Source of the DNA: MH13 sp040219355
GTDB lineage: Bacteria; Pseudomonadota; Alphaproteobacteria; Rhizobiales; MH13
Length of the DNA stretch: 64,000 nt
Reading direction: 5' to 3'
NCBI GenBank assembly: GCA_040219355.1
Contig: JAVJSN010000002.1
Location: forward strand, 62,001-126,000
Shown here in pieces: positions 18,065 through 27,645 of the stretch; positions within the stretch are counted from its first letter, which is position 1; each line of letters opens with the position of its first letter. The position numbers and the translations under genes are program-made. The notes under the pieces are model-generated. The model did not search any database. It was not told where the DNA came from and saw only the letters and a list, made by a program, of their open reading frames with translations.

Positions 18065-20095
18065 TTAGTTGGCTGACGAGGCCACGCGGATCGTTGCGCC
18101 GCGATCCCGCTCCATCAACTGATCAATCCGGTCACGTTCGCGCTCAAAATCGATCAAGCGCTGTCCGGCCAATGTTTCTTCGCGAGCCACACGGATACCC
18201 ATTGGGTCCACATTGCGACCGTTCACCAGCACCTCATAGTGCAAGTGCGGGCCGGTGGAGAGGCCGGTGGAACCGACATAGCCAATCACCTGACCTTGTC
18301 TTACTTCAACGCCCGGCGCGATGCCGTCGGCAAACCGTGATTGGTGGGCATAGGTGGAGACATAACCATTGGCGTGCTCGATGCGTATCCACCGACCGAA
18401 GCCGGAATTCCAACGTGCGTCGGTCACTGTACCATTGCCCGCTGCGATGATCGGCGTGCCGCGCGGGGCAGACCAGTCAACGCCATTGTGCATGCGATTG
18501 TAGCCCAAGATCGGGTGGCGGCGCATGCCAAAGGCAGAACGGAAGCGTCCATTGGGCACGGGGTTTCGGATCAAGAATTTGTTGGCTGACACGCCATCTT
18601 CGTCAAAGTAGAGCAACGAACCATCTTCGGCGGTGAAGCGGTAGAATTTGTGGGTTGTTGAACCGGTGGTAATAGAAGCAAAAACGACATCGCCCGATGC
18701 GTCGCCATCGCCATCAAGCTCATGCAGCACTTCCAATGTGTCACCGGGTTGCACGACGCGCTGGTAGTCCAGATCATAGGCAAATATCTTGATGAGCTCA
18801 TTGGCAATGTCCATCGACATGTCATTGGCCAGCGCTGTCTCATAGATCGACGAATAGGTGCGTGCTGAGCCTTGGGCTTCCTGCTCAACGGCAGCAAAGG
18901 CATTGAGATCGACGATGCGTGGCTCTTCATCCACTTGATAGCGGCCGTCTTCGGTCAGAGCGATTGTCAGCAGGTGCGAGCGCTGGTCGTAAAGGCTGAC
19001 ACGGATGGGATCGAACGTTTCACCGCTCTCATCAGCTGGTGCCATCGCGATGCGTAACCGGTGGCCCTCGCGCATTTGCGTGGTGTTGAGGAAGGTTTCA
19101 AAGGCCGATTCAACCGGCGTTACAGACCCCTCGCGCGCGCCATTATTGATAAGCACCGAACCAAGGGTGTCACCATCGCGCAGGGCAACAATCACTTCGT
19201 CCAAGCCGTCAGATGGGGCGAGTTGTTCGTCTTCAACCTTGCCGATGATCGAGAAGTTTTCCGGCACGACGCGAACAGCATCGAAGCTTTCCAGCGCGTT
19301 CAACGCCGACTGGGCATCCGCTTCGGCGGCGTTGAGGGAGGCAAAAGCGGTGGACGCTCGGGTGGGGTCGGCGAAAGCCAGCGCGCCACCTCTGCTCAGG
19401 TCAAGCGAGGGGGCGAAACTTGCAGCGACTGCCGGAGCTGAGCTGTCTCCAACAGTGAAGCGGGCAATGTCTGCCACTTCAAAAGCCACCTGCTCCGGCG
19501 CAGGCACCGCGTTTTGGTCAAGTTCAACTTGGCCGAACGGGAACGGCGTTTCCCGCACGGCGATCTCACCTTCCACTTCAGCATCATAAATCAGTGATGC
19601 CGCATCGGCGCTGATGATTTCATCATTGCCAGCGAAAAGGTTGAGCGGATTGAAAGGCGGTCGCCCCTCGCTGATTTCTGTCGATTCAAGAGCCAGTGAT
19701 GCAATCACGCGAACGAAGGGCTGAAGCCGCACAACATCCATGTCGCCTTCGCGGTGGATGGTGGACACATCAATCAGTTGCCGGTTTGCGATTGGTTCGG
19801 CAATGCGGGTAAGGCGATCGCCTTTGCCGATGCGGCCATCTTCATCAATTAGGCTGGCCAACAAGTCTGTCTGGGCCACGTTTGGCGGCACGGCAATCTG
19901 CTGGCGACCATCGACAGCGGCATAGAGTGCACCGATCATCAGACCGGTCGACGCCAAGCCTGTGACAACCGTGCTTAACAGCCATTTCAGGCTCACGCCG
20001 CGATGCTCAACAGCAGATGGCTTTTGCGGCTCAAGATTGAGCGCAGGGTCGTTGCCAACCTTGATCCGTTTGAGTGTACGCCGAAGTGGTGCCAT
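18065..20095 (-). CDS. M23/LytM-family peptidoglycan peptidase, large membrane-anchored
   Basis: A 676-residue protein with one membrane helix near residues 34-57 and a long periplasmic region ending in an M23 (LytM) domain. The zinc site is intact: MHNGVDWSAPRG (HxxxD) and GPHLHYEVLVNG (HxH), with YAHQSRF between. The preceding segment, with RVVQPGDTLEVLHE, looks LysM/OapA-like. The size and architecture resemble RgsM, the M23 protein needed for polar growth in rhizobia, but orthology is inference. The zinc ligands imply an active endopeptidase rather than a degenerate activator such as EnvC. I chose the ATG at 20095; 20137 is an alternative. Confidence 0.8.
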   Translation of the reverse strand: MAPLRRTLKRIKVGNDPALNLEPQKPSAVEHRGVSLKWLLSTVVTGLASTGLMIGALYAAVDGRQQIAVPPNVAQTDLLASLIDEDGRIGKGDRLTRIAEPIANRQLIDVSTIHREGDMDVVRLQPFVRVIASLALESTEISEGRPPFNPLNLFAGNDEIISADAASLIYDAEVEGEIAVRETPFPFGQVELDQNAVPAPEQVAFEVADIARFTVGDSSAPAVAASFAPSLDLSRGGALAFADPTRASTAFASLNAAEADAQSALNALESFDAVRVVPENFSIIGKVEDEQLAPSDGLDEVIVALRDGDTLGSVLINNGAREGSVTPVESAFETFLNTTQMREGHRLRIAMAPADESGETFDPIRVSLYDQRSHLLTIALTEDGRYQVDEEPRIVDLNAFAAVEQEAQGSARTYSSIYETALANDMSMDIANELIKIFAYDLDYQRVVQPGDTLEVLHELDGDGDASGDVVFASITTGSTTHKFYRFTAEDGSLLYFDEDGVSANKFLIRNPVPNGRFRSAFGMRRHPILGYNRMHNGVDWSAPRGTPIIAAGNGTVTDARWNSGFGRWIRIEHANGYVSTYAHQSRFADGIAPGVEVRQGQVIGYVGSTGLSTGPHLHYEVLVNGRNVDPMGIRVAREETLAGQRLIDFERERDRIDQLMERDRGATIRVASSAN

Positions 20096-20262
20096 AAAAG
20101 CGGTGTATCGTGCCAAGTGTGTGCGGGTAAAGCACAATTATCAAAACCGATAGCTATGCGCTGGCAGGCAAATGTGGTGCCAATATGAAAACCTAAGCCT
20201 TGCCTGTGCGCAGGGTGGCGTAGTGCCGGTTTGACGATTGCCCGAATCGCGCATTGCGTGGC

Positions 20263-20634
20263 ATGACTGCGCCTATGGTGTTCTTCAAAGCGCGAAGTTC
20301 GGCACGCGACAAAACCAGCGATGATGCGCGGGTTGCAGCGCTTGTGCGGCAAATCCAAGAGGTTCGTTCCGGCATGATGAAGGAACGCCGCGGGTTAGAA
20401 CGACGGTATGCTGATTTTGTTGGTCAGGCCGCGCATTTGGTGGATACTGGTTATGAAGGCGAGCGCGACGATGGCGCGGAGCAGCAGCTTACCAAGGTTG
20501 AAAGCGATGCGCTTTATGCCCGCAAACGCCTTTCCGACCTTGATCGGCACCTTAAATCACTCGATGCGCTTACCGACCGGGTGAAAGTGATGTTTGACCC
20601 GATTGACGAGATCGAGCGGCTGCGCAAGCGATAG
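20263..20634 (+). CDS. Small coiled-coil protein of unknown function
   Basis: A 123-residue, highly charged protein with no signal peptide or membrane segment. It is rich in Arg, Asp, Glu and Lys in a heptad-like pattern (ARVAALVRQIQEVRSG, then ALYARKRLSDLDRHLKSLDA), so a helical coiled coil is likely through most of its length. I recognise no domain. It is divergent from the M23 peptidase gene and 42 bases upstream of the DUF1428 gene. The ATG at 20263 is preferred to a TTG at 20254. Confidence 0.55.
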   Translation: MTAPMVFFKARSSARDKTSDDARVAALVRQIQEVRSGMMKERRGLERRYADFVGQAAHLVDTGYEGERDDGAEQQLTKVESDALYARKRLSDLDRHLKSLDALTDRVKVMFDPIDEIERLRKR

Positions 20635-20676
20635 CGCCGCTGTTGTGGTAGGATGGCCTCTGAAAGGATGGTCATC

Positions 20677-21051
20677 ATGTCGTATGTCGATGGGTTCGTT
20701 TTCACCGTTCCAACCGCCCGCAAGGAAGATTTCCACAAGCAAGCTCAAGATATGGCCGCCATTTTTTGTCAGTACGGAGCGCTGTCGGTATGCGAGTGCT
20801 GGGGCGTGGATGTGCCTGATGGTGAGATTACCAGCTTTCCCATGGCGGTGAAGAAGGCCGATGATGAGACCGTGGTCTTTTCGTGGATCGTTTGGCCAGA
20901 CAAAGCCACCCGCGACGTGGGCAACGCGAAAGTCTTTGAAGATCCGCGCATGGAACAGCAGTTTTCCGCTCTGCCACTTGATGGCAAACGTATGATTTTT
21001 GGTGGCTTTGAACCGATTGTTGCCGTTGGCCCGGCGGCGGCCGGAATGTAG
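20677..21051 (+). CDS. DUF1428 (YbaA-like) protein
   Basis: A 124-residue soluble protein whose start (MSYVDGFVFTVPT) and the following CECWGVDVPDGEITSF and VFSWIVWPDKATRDVGNAKV match DUF1428, the E. coli YbaA family. The fold is a dimeric alpha/beta barrel type; function is unknown. A GAAAGGA sequence lies about 10 bases before the ATG at 20677, which decides that start over 20653. It converges with lpdA with 6 bases between stops. Confidence 0.85.
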   Translation: MSYVDGFVFTVPTARKEDFHKQAQDMAAIFCQYGALSVCECWGVDVPDGEITSFPMAVKKADDETVVFSWIVWPDKATRDVGNAKVFEDPRMEQQFSALPLDGKRMIFGGFEPIVAVGPAAAGM

Positions 21052-21057
21052 TTTCAA

Positions 21058-22473
21058 CTACATGTGAATTTGCCGTTTTTCCACGGCCATGGCCGCCTCT
21101 TTGACGGCTTCCGACATGGTTGGGTGCGCATGGCAGGTGCGGGCCATGTCTTCTGATGACCCTCCGAATTCCATCAGCACAGCAGCTTCATGGATCAGGT
21201 CACCGGCGCCTTTGCCAACAATATGGACGCCCAGAACTTTATCTGACTTGGCGTCAGCAAGCACTTTGGCGAAACCATCAGTGGCGTTCATCGCCCGCGC
21301 GCGACCATTGGCCGAGAACGGGAACTTGCCGGACTTGTAGTCGATACCTGCGGCTTTCAGCTCTTCTTCGGTTTTACCCACGGAGGCGACTTCCGGCTCG
21401 GTGTAAACGACCGATGGGATAACATCATAGTTCACATGGCCCGCTTTGCCTGCGATCAGTTCCGCCAGGGCGACGCCTTCATCTTCAGCTTTATGGGCCA
21501 GCATTGGTCCGTCGATCACATCACCGATGGCGTAAATACCGTCCACATTGGTTTTAAAATGACCATCGGTGACCACGCGACCGCGATCATCCAGCGCCAC
21601 ACCAACCTCTTCCAAGCCAAGGCCCTTGGTGTAGGGCACGCGACCTGTGGAGACGAGCACAACATCGGCTTCCAGGGTTTCGGCATCGGCCTCGCCGCCG
21701 GCATGTTCCACTGTGACAAGGTGCTTGCGGCCTTTCTTCTCCACGGCGGTGACCTTGGAGGAGAGCATGAATTCCATGCCCTGTTTTTTGAGGATGCGCA
21801 GGAACTGTTTGGAGGTGTCGAGGTCCATGGCACCGAGAATATGATCGAGGAACTCGACCACGGTGACTTTTGCACCGAGTCGGCGCCAGACCGAGCCTAG
21901 CTCAAGCCCGATCACGCCGCCGCCAACGACCACCATGTGTCCTGGCACTTTGTCCAGTTCCAGAGCGCCGGTGGAACTGACGACTGTTTTTTCGTCAATA
22001 TCAATGGCAATGCCTGGAATGCTGGCCGAGTCCGAGCCAGTGGCGATCACAATGTGCTTGGCTTCCAGATCGATTGTTTTGCCGTCCTCGGCCATCACCG
22101 TCACTTTGCCGGGCGCTGTGATCGCACCGGTGCCAATGTAGTCGGTGATCTTGTTCTTCTTGAACAGGTACGCGACGCCGGTCACGTTATCTTTGACGAC
22201 GTCATCCTTGAAGCCCATCATATTGGCGAGCTCAAGCTTGGGCTTGTTGACTTTGATGCCGAGCGTCTCGAACGTATGACCGGCTTCCTCGAAAACTTCT
22301 GAGGCGTGCAGCAGCGCCTTGGATGGAATGCAGCCAATGTTGAGGCAGGTGCCGCCATGGGCAGGGCGCTTTTCCACCACGGCCACTTTCATACCGAGCT
22401 GCGCTGCGCGGATGGCGCAGACATAGCCGCCAGGGCCGGTTCCGATAACAATGAGGTCGTAAGCGTCAGCCAT
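21058..22473 (-). CDS. lpdA: Dihydrolipoyl dehydrogenase (E3)
   Basis: E3 reoxidises the dihydrolipoyl groups of the 2-oxoglutarate dehydrogenase complex (and possibly others), passing electrons to NAD. The 471-residue protein has the FAD-binding GTGPGGYVCAIRAAQLG, the redox disulfide GTCLNIGCIPSK, the NAD-binding VVVGGGVIGLELGSVW and the C-terminal HAHPTMSEAVKEAA with the catalytic His-Glu pair. It is the last gene of the TCA operon beginning at mdh, separated from sucB by a small secreted-protein gene. Confidence 0.97.
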   Translation of the reverse strand: MADAYDLIVIGTGPGGYVCAIRAAQLGMKVAVVEKRPAHGGTCLNIGCIPSKALLHASEVFEEAGHTFETLGIKVNKPKLELANMMGFKDDVVKDNVTGVAYLFKKNKITDYIGTGAITAPGKVTVMAEDGKTIDLEAKHIVIATGSDSASIPGIAIDIDEKTVVSSTGALELDKVPGHMVVVGGGVIGLELGSVWRRLGAKVTVVEFLDHILGAMDLDTSKQFLRILKKQGMEFMLSSKVTAVEKKGRKHLVTVEHAGGEADAETLEADVVLVSTGRVPYTKGLGLEEVGVALDDRGRVVTDGHFKTNVDGIYAIGDVIDGPMLAHKAEDEGVALAELIAGKAGHVNYDVIPSVVYTEPEVASVGKTEEELKAAGIDYKSGKFPFSANGRARAMNATDGFAKVLADAKSDKVLGVHIVGKGAGDLIHEAAVLMEFGGSSEDMARTCHAHPTMSEAVKEAAMAVEKRQIHM

Positions 22474-22487
22474 GAACTTGATGGTCC

Positions 22488-22895
22488 TTATGGAATAGGC
22501 GTGAGGGTTTCACTTGCTGTGCCATTGGCCCAGCTGCCCGACAGGGAGAGGTCGGGCGTGACCGTGTAAATTACTGGCGATGTGTCGCCCCAATCGATGA
22601 CGAGGCGTCCATTGTCGAGTGGACCTTGACCTTGGTAGGTGTCCGCGCCGACTTGCCATACAATCGTGGCAGTCATTGAGTTCCAGTTGAAACTCATCTG
22701 GGCGGTGCCCGAGTAGGCCGTTCCATCAGCGTTGAGGCCATCGACTTGGAAGGTGGCTGGTAGGGTGTTGAGAAACGCCTCTACCAGATCCCCGCGTACT
22801 TCTGAGGTGGCCTCTCCACCCTTTTGCGCCAATGCGGGCGCGGTCGGTGCCACGCCGAGCGCCAGTCCAACAAATAGAATGTGCAACAGGCGCAT
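22488..22895 (-). CDS. Small secreted protein of unknown function
   Basis: A 135-residue protein with a clear signal peptide (MRLLHILFVGLALGVAPTAP, cleavage likely after ALAQ). The mature part of about 110 residues is rich in Trp, Asp, Thr and Gly and looks mainly beta (GTAQMSFNWNSMTATIVW, then WGDTSPVIYTVTPDLS). No known domain is recognised and there are no cysteines after the signal peptide. It sits between sucB and lpdA on the same strand with short gaps, so it is transcribed with the TCA genes although its product is predicted to leave the cytoplasm. Confidence 0.65.
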   Translation of the reverse strand: MRLLHILFVGLALGVAPTAPALAQKGGEATSEVRGDLVEAFLNTLPATFQVDGLNADGTAYSGTAQMSFNWNSMTATIVWQVGADTYQGQGPLDNGRLVIDWGDTSPVIYTVTPDLSLSGSWANGTASETLTPIP

Positions 22896-22905
22896 GGCTG
22901 CTCTC

Positions 22906-24453
22906 CTACAGATCCAGCACTAAGCGCTGAACGTCTTCCAAGCTTTCCTTCACGCGCACCAGGAAAGTGACAGCTTCTTTTCCGTCAACGATGCGGTGGT
23001 CATAGGAAAGCGCCAGATACATCATCGGCCGGATGACGACTTCTCCGTTCACTGCCATCGGGCGTTCCTGGATTTTGTGCATGCCCAAGATACCCGACTG
23101 TGGCGCGTTGAGAATGGGTGATGACATCAGCGAGCCGTAGACACCGCCATTGGAGATGGTGAAGCTGCCGCCTTGCATGTCATCCATGCCAAGTTTGCCA
23201 TCGCGTGCGGCCAGGCCAAGACGAGAGATTTCTTTTTCTATCTCCGCAATCGACATCTGGTCGGCATCGCGAACAACAGGCACCACAAGGCCCTTGTCGG
23301 TGCCCACTGCGACACCAATGTGCGCGAAGTTTTTGTAGATGATGTCTGTTCCATCGATCTCAGCGTTTACAGCCGGGATTTCTTTGAGCGCATGGGTGAC
23401 CGCTTTGGTGAAGAAGCCCATAAAGCCGAGTTTCACGCCGTGCTTTTTCTCAAACAGTTCTTTGTACTGTTTGCGGATGTCCATGACTGGACCCATGTCC
23501 ACCTCATTGTAGGTGGTGAGCATGGCGGCGGAGTTCTGTGCATCTTTCAAGCGGCGCGCGATGGTCTGACGCAGGCGCGTCATGCGCACGCGATCTTCGC
23601 GTGGCTCATCATCGCCATTGGATGGCGCTCGAGCGGATGCTGGGGCGGACGCCGCTGGAGCCATCTGACCGGATTTGATGGCGTTGATCACATCACCTTT
23701 GAGGACCTGACCGCGCTTGCCTGTGCCTGCTGCTACGGTGACGCCGGTCTCTGCCATCATACGGCTTGCCGACGGCGCCGGTGACATCTCGGTTGCTTCC
23801 AATGGTGGCGCTGTATCGGGCTGACGCGCTTCATTGGTTTTGGCCGGAGATGTCTTGGCATCTGCCGAGCGATCAACGGCGACCGCGCCACCTTCCTCGA
23901 TCTTAAGAAGCAGATCTCCCGGCTGGACCGTATCGCCGGTTTTGACGGCGATTTCAGCGATCACACCCGAGACCGGTGCCGGAATTTCCTGGGCGGCTTT
24001 GTCGGTTTCTAGCTCAAGAAGAATGTCGTCGGCTTTGACGCTGTCGCCAACCTTCACTGAGAGTTCGCCAACGTCGGCTTCTGTCACCGACTCGCCAGCG
24101 CTTGGCGTGATGACATCAACCAGGGTTCCACCTTTTTTGGTGTCGCCTTCGACCGCATCCTTGTCGGCCTTGCTGTCGGAGCTCTTGCCTTTTGAAGGTG
24201 CGGTAGCGGCGCCATCACCAGCTTCCAACATGCCAAGCAAGGTGCCGACCTCCACCGTTTCACCTTCCTTGACCAGGATTTCGCCCAAAGAGCCGGAGGA
24301 AGGTGCAGGCACTTCAACGGTCACCTTGTCGGTTTCCAGTTCAACCAAGGGTTCATCGGCGTTCACCGCATCGCCGGTCTTCTTGTACCAGCTGGCAACG
24401 GTCGCTTCGGTGACGGACTCACCAAGGGTGGGAACGCGGATTTCACTGGCCAT
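22906..24453 (-). CDS. sucB: 2-oxoglutarate dehydrogenase E2, dihydrolipoyl succinyltransferase, two lipoyl domains
   Basis: E2o transfers the succinyl group to CoA. The 515-residue protein starts with two lipoyl domains: residues 4-77, with the lipoyl lysine K43 in ELETDKVTVE, and residues 111-185, with K152 in ELETDKAAQE. A linker rich in Ala, Ser and charged residues, a peripheral subunit-binding domain (SASRMMAETG, then GKRGQVLKGDV) and a C-terminal catalytic domain follow. The catalytic motif is SYDHRIVDGKEA. E2o of most proteobacteria has one lipoyl domain, so the second is unusual. The ATG at 24453 is chosen since the longer frame (24558) adds residues unlike the family. Confidence 0.95.
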   Translation of the reverse strand: MASEIRVPTLGESVTEATVASWYKKTGDAVNADEPLVELETDKVTVEVPAPSSGSLGEILVKEGETVEVGTLLGMLEAGDGAATAPSKGKSSDSKADKDAVEGDTKKGGTLVDVITPSAGESVTEADVGELSVKVGDSVKADDILLELETDKAAQEIPAPVSGVIAEIAVKTGDTVQPGDLLLKIEEGGAVAVDRSADAKTSPAKTNEARQPDTAPPLEATEMSPAPSASRMMAETGVTVAAGTGKRGQVLKGDVINAIKSGQMAPAASAPASARAPSNGDDEPREDRVRMTRLRQTIARRLKDAQNSAAMLTTYNEVDMGPVMDIRKQYKELFEKKHGVKLGFMGFFTKAVTHALKEIPAVNAEIDGTDIIYKNFAHIGVAVGTDKGLVVPVVRDADQMSIAEIEKEISRLGLAARDGKLGMDDMQGGSFTISNGGVYGSLMSSPILNAPQSGILGMHKIQERPMAVNGEVVIRPMMYLALSYDHRIVDGKEAVTFLVRVKESLEDVQRLVLDL

Positions 24454-24535
24454 TTTTAGTCTCCATGCAGCCGGGTTATCTCGGCGCGATTGCCCGGCCT
24501 CAAGCCGGAAGAAAGTCTTTCGTTCTGGTGCCTGG

Positions 24536-27532
24536 CTACTCGCCCAGCGCCTCTTCAAGGAATGCGTTAAGCTGTGCCAGATGTTTCGACATCAAGCCGG
24601 TCGCCGTTGCCGCTGCTGCCGAGCGCCCGGCATAGCGAGGCCGTTTGTACTTGGCGTCGATCTTGTTGAGCACCCACTCGATGTTCGGTTCGATGAACGT
24701 CCAGGAGCCCATGTTTTTTGGCTCTTCCTGGCACCAAACGATCTCTGCCTGTTTGAAGCGGGAAAGCTCAGTGATCAGCGCGCGGGCAGGGAACGGATAG
24801 AGCTGCTCGACGCGCAAAAGCTGCACATCGTTGACGCCGCGCTTCTCGCGCTCCTCATAGAGGTCGTAATAGACCTTGCCGGAGCAGAGCACGACGCGCC
24901 GGATTTTGTCGTCTTTCACCAACTGAATGGGCTCATCCTTGAACACTTCGGCATCGTCCCAAAGGACACGGTGAAAGGTGCTGTCCGGGCCGAACTCGTG
25001 CAAACGCGATGTTGCGCGTTTGTTGCGCAGCAGGCTTTTGGGCGTCATCAAGATCAACGGCTTGCGGAAGTCGCGTTTCAGCTGGCGGCGCAGCACGTGA
25101 TAATAGTTTGCGGGCGTCGTGCAGTTGGCGATCTGCATGTTGTCTTCAGCACACATCTGCAAAAAACGTTCAAGGCGCGCTGAGGAGTGCTCCGGTCCCT
25201 GACCCTCATAGCCATGTGGCAGAAGGCAGACGAGACCCGACATGCGCAGCCATTTGCGTTCACCAGAGGAAATGAATTGATCGAACAGCACCTGCGCACC
25301 GTTGGCAAAATCACCAAACTGGGCTTCCCACAACGTCAACGCATTGGGTTCAGCCATTGAGTAGCCGTACTCAAAACCAAGCACGGCCTCTTCTGAGAGC
25401 ATCGAGTTGATGACCTCATAGCGTGCCTGCCCCGCACTCAAATTGTTGAGCGGAATAAAGCGTTTTTCATCGCGTTGATCGTACAACACTGAGTGACGCT
25501 GAGAGAACGTTCCGCGCTCGCAGTCCTGGCCAGATAGGCGGATCGGGTGGCCCTCGACTGCCAATGTGCCAAAGGCCAACGCTTCGCCGGTTGCCCAATC
25601 GATGCCTTCACCAGAGTCTATCATCGCTTTGCGGTTGGCCAAAAAGCGTTTGATCGTGCGGTGTGCTTCAAAGCCCTCAGGCGCCGTTGTGAGTTTGGCG
25701 CCGATATCCTTCAGCACGTCCATATCCACGCCAGTTTTGCCCTTGCGCGGATCATCATCAACCTTGGCCTGCGAAAGCCCAGCCCATTTTCCATCCAGCC
25801 AATCGGCCTTGTTGGGTTTGTAGGCCTGGCCGATCTCAAACTCCTTATCGAGTTCAGCGCGGTAGGCCGCGCGCATGGCATCCATGTCGTCAGTCGTGAT
25901 GACACCATCTTTGATCAGCTTCTCGCTGTAGAGCGTCAAAGTGGTGGGGTGCGAGCGGATCTTTTTGTACATGATCGGCTGCGTGAACGCTGGCTCATCA
26001 CCTTCATTATGACCAAACCGGCGGTAGCAGATCATGTCGATCACCACCGGTTTGTGGAATTTTTGACGGAACTCAATGGCAATTTTGGCGGCATAAACGA
26101 CCGATTCAGGATCATCGCCATTGCAGTGGAACACTGGTGCTTCGACCATCTTCGCGACATCTGATGGATAGGGCGAGGACCGCGAGAAACGCGGGTTGGT
26201 CGTGAAGCCGATTTGGTTGTTGATGATGAAATGAATGGAGCCGGAAGTCCGATGACCGCGCAGACCCGACAACCCAAAGCACTCGGCCACGACGCCTTGT
26301 CCGGCGAAGGCTGCATCACCGTGCAGGAGCAGCGGCAGAACCTTGGCGCGTTCTTCGAGTGGCACAACTTCAGTTTCTTCATCGAAGGTGCCGATTTGAT
26401 CCTGCTTGGCGCGCACTTTACCGAGCACAACAGGGTTGACGATCTCAAGGTGAGAGGGGTTGGCTGTCAGCGACAGGTGCACCGTGTTGCCATCGAACTC
26501 ACGGTCTGACGACGCGCCGAGGTGATACTTCACATCACCGGAGCCTTCCACATCGTCGGGCGCATAAGAGCCGCCTTTGAATTCATGGAAAATCGCGCGG
26601 TGCGGCTTTTCCATGACCTGTGACAGAACATTCAAGCGACCGCGGTGGGCCATGCCGAGCACAATGTCTTTGACGCCCAGCTGGCCGCCACGCTTGATGA
26701 TCTGCTCCAGTGCAGGCACCAGGGATTCACCGCCATCCAGGCCAAAACGCTTGGTGCCGGTGTATTTGACGTCCAAAAACTTCTCAAAGCCCTCAGCTTC
26801 GATCAGCTTGTTGAGGATCGCTTTCTTGCCGTTGTCGGTGAAGGCAATGCCTTTGTCCGGCCCCTCAATGCGCTGCTGAATCCAGCTTTTCTCTTCGCCA
26901 TCGGAGATGTGCATGAACTCAACGCCCAGCGTGGAGCAGTAGGTACGCTTGAGGATATCAAGCATCTCCGGGATGGTCGCAAACTCAAGGCCCAGCACTT
27001 TGTCGAGGAAAATCTTGCGGCTGAAATCCTCTTCCGTCCAGCCGTAGCTGCGCGGATCAAGCTCAGGGTGATCTTCCGGTTCGGTGAGCTCCAAAGGATC
27101 AAGATCAGCGGCCAGGTGACCACGCATGCGATAGGCGCGGATCATCATGATCGCGCGCACCGAGTCGCGCGTTGCCTGCTGCACCTGCTCGTCGGAAACC
27201 TCTACGCCAGCGACTTGGGCGTTGGCTTTCAGCTTGTTGCCAACCGCTTTGGCCGCGGCTTTTTCATCGACACCCCAATGGCTGTCGAGTGCTGAGACCA
27301 GTTCGCCATTGCCGGCAATCGGCCAGTCGGAGCGTTTCCAAGATGCGCCGCGCGCATTGTCGCTGACATCGGCTGCATCATCGCCCAATTCAGCGAAGAA
27401 AGCGGCCCATTCAGCGCCAAATTTGGAGGGGTCTTTCTGGTAGTCGGCGTAAAGCTGATCCAGATAGGCGGCATTGCCGCCATAAAGGAATGACGTGGCG
27501 GCGAAAGCCGCATTCGCATCCTGCCGTGCCAT
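24536..27532 (-). CDS. sucA: 2-oxoglutarate dehydrogenase E1 component
   Basis: E1o uses thiamine diphosphate to decarboxylate 2-oxoglutarate and succinylate the lipoyl groups of SucB. The 998-residue length is normal for alphaproteobacteria. Conserved stretches are the N-terminal SFLYGGNAAYLDQLYADYQ (E2-binding region), HRGRLNVLSQVM, the TPP-binding NGDDPESVVYAAK, GHNEGDEPAFTQP and the C-terminal VWCQEEPKNMGSW. It is 113 bases downstream of sucD and 82 bases upstream of the sucB start. No truncation or frameshift is seen. Confidence 0.98.
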   Translation of the reverse strand: MARQDANAAFAATSFLYGGNAAYLDQLYADYQKDPSKFGAEWAAFFAELGDDAADVSDNARGASWKRSDWPIAGNGELVSALDSHWGVDEKAAAKAVGNKLKANAQVAGVEVSDEQVQQATRDSVRAIMMIRAYRMRGHLAADLDPLELTEPEDHPELDPRSYGWTEEDFSRKIFLDKVLGLEFATIPEMLDILKRTYCSTLGVEFMHISDGEEKSWIQQRIEGPDKGIAFTDNGKKAILNKLIEAEGFEKFLDVKYTGTKRFGLDGGESLVPALEQIIKRGGQLGVKDIVLGMAHRGRLNVLSQVMEKPHRAIFHEFKGGSYAPDDVEGSGDVKYHLGASSDREFDGNTVHLSLTANPSHLEIVNPVVLGKVRAKQDQIGTFDEETEVVPLEERAKVLPLLLHGDAAFAGQGVVAECFGLSGLRGHRTSGSIHFIINNQIGFTTNPRFSRSSPYPSDVAKMVEAPVFHCNGDDPESVVYAAKIAIEFRQKFHKPVVIDMICYRRFGHNEGDEPAFTQPIMYKKIRSHPTTLTLYSEKLIKDGVITTDDMDAMRAAYRAELDKEFEIGQAYKPNKADWLDGKWAGLSQAKVDDDPRKGKTGVDMDVLKDIGAKLTTAPEGFEAHRTIKRFLANRKAMIDSGEGIDWATGEALAFGTLAVEGHPIRLSGQDCERGTFSQRHSVLYDQRDEKRFIPLNNLSAGQARYEVINSMLSEEAVLGFEYGYSMAEPNALTLWEAQFGDFANGAQVLFDQFISSGERKWLRMSGLVCLLPHGYEGQGPEHSSARLERFLQMCAEDNMQIANCTTPANYYHVLRRQLKRDFRKPLILMTPKSLLRNKRATSRLHEFGPDSTFHRVLWDDAEVFKDEPIQLVKDDKIRRVVLCSGKVYYDLYEEREKRGVNDVQLLRVEQLYPFPARALITELSRFKQAEIVWCQEEPKNMGSWTFIEPNIEWVLNKIDAKYKRPRYAGRSAAAATATGLMSKHLAQLNAFLEEALGE

Positions 27533-27645
27533 CGGCGTTTTCCCCGGGGGGTGTCCCCGTGCTCCCTATGTCGGCCGCATGCCTGTCACGCGGCCTGGTT
27601 TTCGATTGATCTCTGCCCAAATGGGGATTGTCTCAACCGATTTCA

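Noticed and set aside
24454..24558. Longer sucB start
   Set aside because: The 35 added residues are basic, lack similarity to E2o and overlap the end of sucA.
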